From an uncultured Massilia sp. (GTDB taxonomy: Bacteria > Pseudomonadota > Gammaproteobacteria > Burkholderiales > Burkholderiaceae_D), in assembly GCA_913778765.1 (NCBI GenBank), contig CAJYXO010000123.1, positions 1-64,000 of the forward strand: a stretch of DNA of 64,000 nt, given 5' to 3'. The notes beneath the pieces are model-generated. The model did not search any database, was not told the origin of the DNA, and saw only the letters and a list, made by a program, of their open reading frames with translations. Numbering within the stretch: position 1 is the stretch's first letter; the number at the start of each line of letters is the position of its first letter. The position numbers and the translations under genes were made by a program. Below are positions 36,392-44,625 of the stretch, piece by piece.

Positions 36392-37138
36392 GTGGGAATC
36401 ACGGTTAATAATTCGCCGACGTCGGCGCACGTGATAAATGTTAGCTTGGCTGTAAAATATCTTCAGACGAGCCAAACAGCGGCTGGCGCACTCGCCAACT
36501 CCAATTTTTCCCTGACCGTCAGCAACGATGGAAGCGATAATACTCTTACTAGTGCTGACGGCTCATTTTCGCAAGTAACTTGGGATCCGCACGCCGCGCA
36601 TCAAGTATATGCATCGGATGGTACTTCCGGCATTCAATCTCCTTCGATCGCGCTGTTGCACGAAATTGCACATGTACTTTATGGTTCAGATGAAGCTGGT
36701 GCTACTGCATTCGAAACGATAGTCGCGAAAGAATTGGGTGAGCCGGTTCGGGCAGAATATAATGCGAATTATCCCTTGAAAATTTATGTGGAGAATCCGA
36801 GTGAGCACACGGAGTATGGTATGTTTGTCGAGATGAATCTCGACGGCACTTATACTTCAGGTGGCACATATACTGGCGGAACAACGGCCTACCGGTTGGG
36901 ATGGGGAACGGGCAGCTCAGGTGGTGGAGGCGGTAGTGGTTTGATGTATCAAAACATAGGTGGAATCGATATTATAGGTTCAACACAGCCACCCTATAAA
37001 AAGAATGCGAGCCACTGGCAGAAGGTAAATTACTCTGACGATAATGGGAGGCACTCATATGATCCGAACAGCCCTCACGGTTCTGAAGACGTCGTTATTG
37101 TCGGTCAGCCGGTACTGCACGGCCCCGATCATTTTTAA
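36392..37138 (+). CDS. M91-like zinc metallopeptidase (putative effector/toxin)
   Basis: 248 residues from GTG 36392 with AAGGGGAG upstream. The key motif is S-P-S-I-A-L-L-H-E-I-A-H-V-L-Y-G (HEIAH at 90-94), followed by E-x-x-x-A-K-E-L-G-E-P-V-R-A-E-Y-N, which resembles the HExxH...E...R pattern of peptidase family M91, the NleD-type effectors and related secreted toxins. No Sec signal peptide. A Gly/Ser-rich linker near 175-185 (GTGSSGGGGGSG) precedes a short C-terminal part. It is clearly more AT-rich than the genes around it, which suggests horizontal origin. The family assignment is by motif only; no secretion system is encoded nearby. Confidence 0.5.
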   Translation: MGITVNNSPTSAHVINVSLAVKYLQTSQTAAGALANSNFSLTVSNDGSDNTLTSADGSFSQVTWDPHAAHQVYASDGTSGIQSPSIALLHEIAHVLYGSDEAGATAFETIVAKELGEPVRAEYNANYPLKIYVENPSEHTEYGMFVEMNLDGTYTSGGTYTGGTTAYRLGWGTGSSGGGGGSGLMYQNIGGIDIIGSTQPPYKKNASHWQKVNYSDDNGRHSYDPNSPHGSEDVVIVGQPVLHGPDHF

Positions 37139-37189
37139 ATCTACATTATAAATGGTAAGCGCCGATCTCGGTATCGGTGCTTCTATATC

Positions 37190-37573
37190 ATGAAAAATTT
37201 TAAGTCCGTGAGGGCAAGGTTAATCGCATGTTTTGGCGGGGTCTTGCTTGCAAACTCACTGGCAGCACAATCCATCAACGGAAATATTTTGCCCAACGAT
37301 ATTTCTTCGGATTTTGGGCAAGAAACAGTTCGAAACGGGTCGGCTTTGCGTCCCAGGACGATAGGGAAAGGCTATGCACTGCGTCCAGAATTCGGCTCGG
37401 ATGTTGCATGGGACAGCTTTTATCACGGCGGCCAGTTAATATGGATGTGCCGTGATGTAAAAAACGAAAAATTCGTTCCCGATCATTTTTGCGCCCAGAA
37501 AGAAAAGACGGACACAAGATGGCCCAGCAAGGAGGTGCCATCGACATTTGTTGCGCAGTTCCTTGAAAATTAA
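37190..37573 (+). CDS. Small secreted protein downstream of the M91-like peptidase
   Basis: 127 residues from ATG 37190. N-terminal signal peptide (ARLIACFGGVLLANSLAAQ-S), then a mature domain of about 98 residues with two cysteines (WMCRDVKN and DHFCAQKE). No family recognised. It shares the low GC of the gene 51 bases upstream, so the two were probably acquired together. A small secreted partner next to a peptidase with no signal peptide could be an immunity protein acting in the periplasm, but nothing in the sequence proves it. Confidence 0.55.
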   Translation: MKNFKSVRARLIACFGGVLLANSLAAQSINGNILPNDISSDFGQETVRNGSALRPRTIGKGYALRPEFGSDVAWDSFYHGGQLIWMCRDVKNEKFVPDHFCAQKEKTDTRWPSKEVPSTFVAQFLEN

Positions 37574-37680
37574 AGGTAAGCTGCGGAAGTCATGCTATAT
37601 CGGTATCACAGACGGATCCGATTTTTCGCAGCACTACTGCCATAACCTGTACCACTGGCTTTTGGTTTATGGAGGTTCCG

Positions 37681-37920
37681 CTATTCCCGGTGGTCACCCT
37701 GGACTCTGCCCGAAGACTTCCTCCGAATCGCAGAACTGTCGCCCATCGCGATATCCCATGCATTCGCCGTGGCGAGAGGCCGCCGGTGCGGCGCCGGTCC
37801 GCGCTCCGACAGTTTCGTCAGGCGCTCTTCGCCTACCCTGGTCCCAGGGTAAAACGCATTTTCAGGACCGGTGTCCAGGTCATCTGGATAATTGACGTGG
37901 CTTGGGTCGTCGTCGCTCAT
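37681..37920 (-). CDS. Hypothetical small protein or gene remnant
   Basis: 79 residues from ATG 37920, with AGGA upstream, in the 454-base gap before the ABC-transporter genes. The first ~45 residues (MSDDDPSHVNYPDDLDTGPE, then NAFYPGTRVGEERLTKLSER) are charged and protein-like; the rest looks random. It may be the start of a truncated gene. The remainder of the gap shows no other feature. Confidence 0.3.
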   Translation of the reverse strand: MSDDDPSHVNYPDDLDTGPENAFYPGTRVGEERLTKLSERGPAPHRRPLATANAWDIAMGDSSAIRRKSSGRVQGDHRE

Positions 37921-38027
37921 GCACACAATCCTGCATTTCATCGCAGTAAATATTGAACAGTACGAGGGATTGAAGGTAAATTATCCAAAAGGAAATATTC
38001 CTGGTTAACTTTTTGGAGAAATGCCCC

Positions 38028-38951
38028 ATGCTTTCGATCCAGCAGCTCAACAAGACGTATGCGAATGGCGTGAAAGCCATCAACGATGTCAGTCTCGAGA
38101 TCCCGAACGGCATGTTCGGCCTGCTCGGTCCGAACGGCGCCGGCAAGTCCTCGCTGATGCGCACCATCGCCACGCTGCAGGATCCGGACAGCGGCAGCAT
38201 CCATTTCAACGGCCTCGACGTCCTGAAGAACAAGGAAGGGCTGCTGCGCCAGCTCGGCTACCTGCCGCAGGACTTCGGCGTTTATCCGAAGGTGACGGCC
38301 GAGCGCCTGTTGAACCACTTCGCCGTCCTCAAGGGCCTGACCGGCAAGGGCGAGCGCAAGGAGGCGGTCGAGGGCCTGCTGCAGCAGACCAATCTGTGAG
38401 ACGCACGCAAGCGCCAGCTCGGCACCTATTCGGGCGGCATGCGCCAGCGCTTCGGCATCGCCCAGGCCCTGCTCGGCGCGCCGCGCCTGGTGATCGTCGA
38501 CGAGCCGACCGCCGGCCTCGACCCCGACGAGCGCAACCGCTTCCTCAACCTGCTGGCCAAGATCGGCGAGCAGGTGGTCGTGATCCTTTCCACCCACATC
38601 GTCGAGGACGTGACCGACCTGTGCCCGCGCATGGCGATGATCGCGAAAGGCACGGTGCTGCTGCAGGGCGAGCCGCAGGCCGCGATCGACACCCTGAAGA
38701 ACCGGGTGTGGCGCCGCACCGTCAGCCAGGACGCGCTGCCGGAATACCAGGCGCGCTTCAACGTGCTGTCGACCCGGCTGGTGGCGGGCCGCCCGCAGAT
38801 CAACGTGTTTGCCGAGTCGCAGCCGGACGAGGGCTTCGTCAGCGTCGAGCCGGACCTCGAGGACGTCTACTTCCTCCAGATCCGCAATGCCGGCCGCGCG
38901 GCAGGCGCGGCGCAGGCCGCGTCGGCGCCGAACGCGCCGGTGGCGGCATAA
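38028..38951 (+). pseudogene. ABC transporter ATP-binding protein with in-frame TGA at codon 124
   Basis: From ATG 38028 (GGAGAA upstream) the frame encodes Walker A G-P-N-G-A-G-K-S, then Y-L-P-Q-D-F-G (Q-loop), and reaches TGA at 38397-38399 after LLQQTNL. The same frame then continues without any shift: DARKRQLGTYSGGMRQR (ABC signature), L-V-I-V-D-E-P-T-A-G-L-D-P (Walker B) and H-switch STHIVEDV, to a stop at 38951. Homologues usually have Trp at the TGA position (NLW-D-x-R-K-R), so a TGG to TGA change is the simplest cause. The second half alone lacks Walker A and cannot hydrolyse ATP. Either the transporter is dead, read-through occurs, or the base is a sequencing error. Confidence 0.85.
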
Positions 38952-38961
38952 GGAGCGGCCC

Positions 38962-41900
38962 ATGTTGAGAGAATTCTTCAAGTTCGAGCTCAGTACCCAG
39001 CTGCGCCAGCCCTTGCTGTGGGTCTGCGCCTTGATCTTCGGCGCGCTGGCCTTCGGCGCCACCACCACCGATGCGATCGTCGTCGGCGGCAGCATCGGCA
39101 ACGTGAACCGCAATGCGCCGGTCGTCGTCGCCCAGCTGCTCGGCGCGTTCAGCATGATGTCGATGTTCGTGGTCACCATCTTCATGGCCGGCACGGTGCT
39201 GCGCGACAGCGATGTCGGCATCTCCGACATGCTGTTCGCCACGCCGATGAAGAAGCACGACTACCTGGTGGGCCGCTTTGCCGCCGGCCTGCTGGCCTGC
39301 CTGTTCATCTTCGCCGTCATCTGCATCGGCATGGTGCTCGGTCCGCAGATGCCCTGGGTCGACGCCCAGCGCGTCGGTCCTTTCCCCGGCGCTGCCTACC
39401 TGTGGGGACTGGGCGTGCTGGTCGTGCCCAACCTGTTCTTCATCGGCGCGCTGCTGATGCTGCTGGCCTCGACCACGCGCTCGATCATGCTGGTCTACGT
39501 GGGCGTGCTGGCCTTCTTCGTCCTGTGGATCGTGGCCGGCAAGTTCACCCAGAACATCGACAACGAATGGGTCGCGGTCCTGGCCGACCCCTTCGGCATC
39601 CGCGCCTTCGGACGCGCCACGCGCTATTTTTCCACCGCCGAGTCGAATGCCGGGCTGCCGGACATCGCCGGCTACATGCTGGCCAACCGCGCGCTCTGGG
39701 CCGTGGTCGCGCTCGCGCTGTTCGGCCTGACCCTGGCGCTGTTCAAGCCGCAGCGCGCCGGCACCGGCAAGCGCCTGTTCGGCAAGGCCAGGGCGCCGGC
39801 GGTGTCCGCACCGGTCCCCGCGCAGCCGGCCCTGCCGCGCATCGAGCCGCGCTTCACCGGCGCCACCCGCTGGGCCCAGTGCTGGCACATCCTCAAGTTC
39901 GACGCCGCGGCCGTGTTCCGCAGCGTGCCTTTCCTCGTGATGCTGTTGTTCGCGGTGCTGAACCTGATCGGCAGCGCCAGCCAGATGGGCAAGATCTTCG
40001 GCACCGCCGTCTATCCGATGACCCACCTGATGATCGAACTGATGAACGGCAGCTTCAATTTCATGCTGGTCATCATCGTGACCTTCTATGCGGGTGAGCT
40101 GATCTTCAAGGAGCGCCAGGTCAGGATCGCCGACGTCACCGACGCCATGCCGGCGCCGAACTGGGCGCCGCTGCTGGCCAAGAGCCTGGCGCTGACGGGC
40201 GTGGTGCTGGTCTTCCTGCTGGTCGGCGTGCTGACCGCGATGGCGATCCAGCTGGTCAGGGGCGGCGCGCCGCTCGAGCCGATGCTGTACCTGAAGGGCG
40301 CCCTGATCTCGGCCGTGCCCTTCGTCCTCATGGGCCTGTTCGCCGTCGTGCTGCAGGTCGTCACCAACAACAAGTTCGTCGGCTACGCGCTGATGATCCT
40401 CCTGATGGTGTCGCAGGTCGTCATGGGCGTCATGCACCTGGACCACAACCTCTACAACATCGACGGCCTGCCGCGCACGCCGTACTCGGACATGAACGGC
40501 TATGGCCACTTCCTGGAAGGCTGGTCCTGGTACGCCCTGTACTGGACCCTGTTCACGGTGGCCTGCCTGATCCTGGCCCAGGCGTTCTGGGTGCGCGGCT
40601 TGTCCAGCGAGTGGCGCGCCCGCGTGCGCGAAGCCGGCCGCCGCCTGAAAGGGCCGTCCGGCGCGGCGCTGGCGCTGTGCGTCCTCGCCTTTGCCGGCGT
40701 GGGCGGCTGGATCTTCCACAACACCAACACGCTGGCGCGCTACAAGGCCGCCGACGTGGCGATGGACGAGCGCGCCGAGTACGAGAAGACCTACCGCCAG
40801 TACAAGGACCAGCCGCTGCCGAAGATCACCGACGTGCGCGCTGCCGTCGACATCTATCCGGAACAGCGCCGCCTGGCGATCAAGGGCAGCTACGTCCTGC
40901 AGAACAAGACCTCCCAGCCGCTCGACACGCTGCGCCTGCAGCTGAATCCCGACGTCCAGACCACCCTGTCCGGCCTGCCGGCGCACAAGGTCCAATTGAA
41001 CGACGAGAAGATGGGCGTGCGCGTCGTCAAGCTGGCGCAGGCCCTGCCGCCGGGCGGGCGCCTGCCGCTGGATTTCACGGTCGACGTGCGCCGTCCGGGC
41101 TTCCGCAACGGCGGCGAGAGCGACACCATCAACTTCAACGGCACCTTCTTCAACAACCGGAACTTCTTCCCGCAGATCGGCTACCAGCGCGACATCGAGC
41201 TGACCGACCGCAACGAGCGCCGCAAGCGCGGCCTGGGCGAACCCGAGCGCATGGCCAAGCTGGAAAACGACGCGGCGCGCGCCAACACGGTGTTCGGCAA
41301 CGATGCGGACTGGATCGGTTTCGAGACCACGGTCTCGACCAGCGGCGACCAGATCGCGCTGGCGCCGGGCTACCTGCGGAAGACCTGGAAGGAAAACGGC
41401 CGCAGCTACTGGCAGTACAAGATGGACCAGAAGATGATGCCTTTCTTTGCCTACCTGTCCGCCAACTGGGACGTCAAGAAGGGCGACTGGCACGGCATCC
41501 CGATCGAGATCTACCACGACCGCAAGCACGGCTACAACGTCGACCGCATGATCGCGGCCACGCAAAAGTCGCTGGACTATTACACGAGCCAGTTCACGCC
41601 CTACCAGTTCAAGCAGGTGCGGATCCTGGAGTTCCCGAACTACAACAGCTTCGCCCAGTCCTTCGCCAACACGATCCCGTTCTCGGAGTCGATCGGCTTC
41701 ATCGCCGACCTGCGCGACAAGGAAGACATCGACTACGTGTTCTACGTGACGGCCCACGAGATGGCGCACCAGTGGTGGGGCCACCAGATCGCCGCCGCCA
41801 ACGTGCAGGGCTCGACGATGCTGATCGAATCGCTGGCGCAGTATTCGGCGCTGATGGTCATGGAGAAGGAATACGGCCCGCACCAGATGCGCCGCTTCCT

Positions 41901-42543
41901 GCGCTATGAACTGGACCGCTACCTCAGCTCGCGCGGCGGCGAAGCGATCGAGGAGCTGCCTTTGTTCCGTGTCGAGAACCAGCAGTACATCCATTACCGC
42001 AAGGGCAGCCTGATCTTCTACCGCCTGCGCGACGAGATCGGCGAAGCGGCCCTGAACCGCGCGCTGAAGCGCTACCTGGTCGACAAAGGCTTCCAGGAGG
42101 CGCCGTTCACGACCTCGAAGGAGCTGCTCTCGTATATCCGTGCGGAGGCGCCGGCCGACAAGCAGGCGCTGATCACCGACATGTTCGAAAAGATCGTCTT
42201 CTACGATAACCGCGTGACGGCAGCCAGCGCGAAGAAGCGCCCCGACGGCCAGTGGGACGTGACCATGAAGCTGCACCTGGCGAAGATGGAAGCCGACGGC
42301 AACGGCAAGGAGACGGCGCGCGCCTATGACGAGCCGGTGGAGATCGGCGTGTTCGCCCGCGCCAGGGGGGCCAGGGAAGCGGACGAGAAAGTGCTGCTGC
42401 TGGAGAAGCGGGTGCTGACGGGCGCCGATCCGGTGCTCACCGTGACGGTGAAGGAGCAGCCCTTCGACGTCGGCGTCGATCCTTACAACAAGATGATCGA
42501 CCGCGTCTCGCGCGACAACCGCAAGGAGGTCAGCGTCGAATGA
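38962..42543 (+). CDS. ABC permease fused to an M1-family aminopeptidase
   Basis: 1193 residues from ATG 38962, with AAGGAG upstream, 10 bases after the ATPase gene. The N-terminal ~600 residues form an ABC-2-type permease with about 12 TM helices in two blocks. The C-terminal ~570 residues are a periplasmic M1 peptidase with H-E-M-A-H-Q-W-W-G-H and the zinc-ligand Glu in I-E-S-L-A-Q-Y. The same ATPase plus permease-M1 fusion is widespread in Bacteroidetes and Proteobacteria; its cargo is not known. The frame is fully intact although the ATPase partner carries a stop codon, which argues for a very recent mutation or a sequence error there. Confidence 0.9.
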   Translation: MLREFFKFELSTQLRQPLLWVCALIFGALAFGATTTDAIVVGGSIGNVNRNAPVVVAQLLGAFSMMSMFVVTIFMAGTVLRDSDVGISDMLFATPMKKHDYLVGRFAAGLLACLFIFAVICIGMVLGPQMPWVDAQRVGPFPGAAYLWGLGVLVVPNLFFIGALLMLLASTTRSIMLVYVGVLAFFVLWIVAGKFTQNIDNEWVAVLADPFGIRAFGRATRYFSTAESNAGLPDIAGYMLANRALWAVVALALFGLTLALFKPQRAGTGKRLFGKARAPAVSAPVPAQPALPRIEPRFTGATRWAQCWHILKFDAAAVFRSVPFLVMLLFAVLNLIGSASQMGKIFGTAVYPMTHLMIELMNGSFNFMLVIIVTFYAGELIFKERQVRIADVTDAMPAPNWAPLLAKSLALTGVVLVFLLVGVLTAMAIQLVRGGAPLEPMLYLKGALISAVPFVLMGLFAVVLQVVTNNKFVGYALMILLMVSQVVMGVMHLDHNLYNIDGLPRTPYSDMNGYGHFLEGWSWYALYWTLFTVACLILAQAFWVRGLSSEWRARVREAGRRLKGPSGAALALCVLAFAGVGGWIFHNTNTLARYKAADVAMDERAEYEKTYRQYKDQPLPKITDVRAAVDIYPEQRRLAIKGSYVLQNKTSQPLDTLRLQLNPDVQTTLSGLPAHKVQLNDEKMGVRVVKLAQALPPGGRLPLDFTVDVRRPGFRNGGESDTINFNGTFFNNRNFFPQIGYQRDIELTDRNERRKRGLGEPERMAKLENDAARANTVFGNDADWIGFETTVSTSGDQIALAPGYLRKTWKENGRSYWQYKMDQKMMPFFAYLSANWDVKKGDWHGIPIEIYHDRKHGYNVDRMIAATQKSLDYYTSQFTPYQFKQVRILEFPNYNSFAQSFANTIPFSESIGFIADLRDKEDIDYVFYVTAHEMAHQWWGHQIAAANVQGSTMLIESLAQYSALMVMEKEYGPHQMRRFLRYELDRYLSSRGGEAIEELPLFRVENQQYIHYRKGSLIFYRLRDEIGEAALNRALKRYLVDKGFQEAPFTTSKELLSYIRAEAPADKQALITDMFEKIVFYDNRVTAASAKKRPDGQWDVTMKLHLAKMEADGNGKETARAYDEPVEIGVFARARGAREADEKVLLLEKRVLTGADPVLTVTVKEQPFDVGVDPYNKMIDRVSRDNRKEVSVE

Positions 42544-42594
42544 GCGCCGAAGCCGCCTCCGATGCCGGTCAGCGCCTGAGTTGGCCGGCTCGCC

Positions 42595-42981
42595 TTATTT
42601 CGGCAAGCCGTAGGCGCGTTCGATCGCCTCGTAACGGTCGATGGTCAGCTTGTCGCCGTCCTCGGTGAAGACCAGCCTGGCGCCGCCGCTGGTCACGAAC
42701 TGGGTGGGGGAGGTGGAGAAGATCTCCAGCGCCGGGCGGCCCTTGATGGCCACGTAATAGCGACCCACCCGGCGGCTGAAGCGCACGGCCTCGCCGTTGC
42801 TGAGGCCGTATTCGTATTCGTAATCCTTGAATTGTTCCGGTGTGACGCGGGCGCGCTGTCCTTTGACGATCACGCTGCCGATGGGCGCCGCGGCGGCGGC
42901 TTGCGTTTCCTGCTGGGCGTACGCGGACGCACCGGAAGTCCAGGCCAGGATGGCGGCCAGGCTCAATCCAATCATTTTCAT
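42595..42981 (-). CDS. Small secreted hypothetical protein
   Basis: 128 residues from ATG 42981, with GAGAGG upstream. Sec signal peptide (MKMIGLSLAAILAWTSGASAYA-Q). The mature part begins IGSVIVKGQRARVTPEQFKDYE and carries a domain of small beta-rich character (VRFSRRVGRYYVAIKGRPALEIFST, then FVTSGGARLVFTEDGD). Periplasmic location is predicted. No family recognised. Convergent with the permease-peptidase gene (51 bases apart). Confidence 0.7.
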   Translation of the reverse strand: MKMIGLSLAAILAWTSGASAYAQQETQAAAAAPIGSVIVKGQRARVTPEQFKDYEYEYGLSNGEAVRFSRRVGRYYVAIKGRPALEIFSTSPTQFVTSGGARLVFTEDGDKLTIDRYEAIERAYGLPK

Positions 42982-43140
42982 GACAGCCTCTCAATCGGTC
43001 GACAAGACAAGGTTAAGAAAAGAGCAGCAACAAATTCTACGCCCGAAGAAGTTGATGAACAAGCAATTTCAGTCGGGCAGATGCGCACCCGGACCAAGCC
43101 GACCCTGTCGGTTCGCCCGCCGCTCCGGTATCATGGCGGG

Positions 43141-43782
43141 ATGAGTACTATTTCTTTCCAACCGTTCGTGATTGGCGTCGCCGGCGGCAGCGGCAGCGGC
43201 AAGTCAACGGTGACCCAGCAGGTCCTGGCGTCCTTCGGCGCCGACATGGTGTCGGTGGTGATGCAGGACGATTATTACAACGACCAGTCCGATCTCAGCC
43301 CCGAAGTCCGCCGCAAGCAGAATTACGACCACCCGCAGGCCTTCGACTGGCCGCTGATGGTGGCCCACGTCCAGGCGCTGCGCAACGGCGAGACGATCCA
43401 GATGCCGGAGTACGATTTCACGATCGACAACCGCTCCGACAAGACCATTCCCGTCAAGCCGGCCCCGGTCATCGTGATCGAAGGACTGTTCGCCCTGTAC
43501 GACGCCGACCTGCGCAAGATGATGTCGCTGAAGATCTTCGTCGACACCGCCCCGGACGTGCGTTTCATCCGCCGCATGCAGCGCGATATCGCCGAGCGCG
43601 GGCGCACCACGGACAGCATCGTCAACCAGTACCTGGAAACCGTGCGTCCGATGCACAAGCAGTTCATCGAACCGACCAAGCGCCACGCCGACGTCATCCT
43701 GCCGCACGGCGCGAACGGCCCGGCCGTCGACGTCATCACCACCAAGGTGGCGAGCGTGATCGGGCAGTTGAAACGCGGCTGA
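43141..43782 (+). CDS. udk: Uridine kinase
   Basis: 213 residues from ATG 43141. P-loop G-V-A-G-G-S-G-S-G-K-S-T near the N-terminus, then V-V-M-Q-D-D-Y-Y-N-D-Q, N-Y-D-H-P-Q-A-F-D-W-P-L, M-P-E-Y-D-F and V-I-V-I-E-G-L-F-A-L, all standard for Udk. It phosphorylates uridine and cytidine with ATP/GTP in pyrimidine salvage. Length is as in Escherichia coli Udk (213). It ends 15 bases from the convergent fnr gene. Confidence 0.95.
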   Translation: MSTISFQPFVIGVAGGSGSGKSTVTQQVLASFGADMVSVVMQDDYYNDQSDLSPEVRRKQNYDHPQAFDWPLMVAHVQALRNGETIQMPEYDFTIDNRSDKTIPVKPAPVIVIEGLFALYDADLRKMMSLKIFVDTAPDVRFIRRMQRDIAERGRTTDSIVNQYLETVRPMHKQFIEPTKRHADVILPHGANGPAVDVITTKVASVIGQLKRG

Positions 43783-43797
43783 GCGAAACGGCCCCGA

Positions 43798-44544
43798 TCA
43801 GGCCATCGGCTTGCACTGCTCGGTGCCGGCCGCCATCGCCTTCAGGCGCGCCGGGTCGAGCAGGGTCACCTCGCGCTTGTCGACCTGCACCAGGCCCAGC
43901 TTCCTGAAGCGCGACAGCAGGCGACTGATGCTTTCGATGGTCAGGCCGAGGTAGTTGCCGATGTCTTCGCGCGACATGCGCAGGGCGAACTGCGTCGGCG
44001 AGTAGCCGCGCGCAGCGTAGCGCGCCGACTTGTTTACCAGGAACACCGCCAGGCGCTGCTCGGCGCGCATGTTGCCCAGCAGTAGCATGGCGTTCTGCTC
44101 GCGCGTGATCTCGCTGCTCATCAGGCGGTGGAAGTGGCGCAGCAGGGCCGGCACCTGGCCGAACAGCTCTTCCAGATTGGCGAAGGGGATCTCGCAGACC
44201 TCGCTGTCTTCCAGCGCCACGGCGTCGCAGTGGTGGCGCCCGGCGCCGATCGCATCCATGCCCAGCAGGTCGCCGGCCATCTGGAAGCCGGTGATCTGGG
44301 CCTCGCCGGCCGCATTCACCTGGTAGGTCTTGAAATGCCCGAAGCGCACCGCGTACAGGTTGCGGAAGCTGTCGCCCGCCTTGTACAGGGCCTCGTCGCG
44401 CGCCAGGCGGCGGCGCCGGCCGATGATGCGGTCGAGGCGCTCGATGTCGGCGTCTTCCAGGCCCATCGGCAGGCACAGCTGGTGCATGCTGCAGGCCGCG
44501 CAGCCGGCCTTCAGGGTCTGCAGGATCGGGATCGTCGTGCTCAT
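43798..44544 (-). CDS. fnr: FNR/Anr-family oxygen-sensing regulator
   Basis: 248 residues from ATG 44544. N-terminal Cys 15, 18 and 24 (C-A-A-C-S-M-H-Q-L-C) plus Cys106 (R-H-H-C-D-A-V) provide the four ligands of an oxygen-labile [4Fe-4S] cluster. A cAMP-receptor-like beta-roll and a dimer helix follow, then the HTH with L-T-I-E-S-I-S-R-L-L-S-R-F. Its E-xx-S-R recognition residues are those that read TTGAT-N4-ATCAA. It is divergent from cydA (81 bases) and is the likely regulator of the FNR box at 31201. No consensus box was found in the fnr-cydA gap itself. Confidence 0.93.
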   Translation of the reverse strand: MSTTIPILQTLKAGCAACSMHQLCLPMGLEDADIERLDRIIGRRRRLARDEALYKAGDSFRNLYAVRFGHFKTYQVNAAGEAQITGFQMAGDLLGMDAIGAGRHHCDAVALEDSEVCEIPFANLEELFGQVPALLRHFHRLMSSEITREQNAMLLLGNMRAEQRLAVFLVNKSARYAARGYSPTQFALRMSREDIGNYLGLTIESISRLLSRFRKLGLVQVDKREVTLLDPARLKAMAAGTEQCKPMA

Positions 44545-44625
44545 GCCCGCATTATAGAGCGCCCCCAATCGTGCGCGGGCCCGCCCCATGCTAGATTCGC
44601 AACACGACAACAGCGGAGGGCTTTC

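Noticed and set aside
38397-38399. TGA in the ABC ATPase as a selenocysteine or recoded codon
   Set aside because: ABC ATPases do not use selenocysteine; the family has Trp here and no SECIS-like hairpin is evident just after the codon. Mutation or error is simpler.
44545-44625. FNR box in the fnr-cydA gap
   Set aside because: No TTGAT-N4-ATCAA or one-mismatch version is present in these 81 bases.
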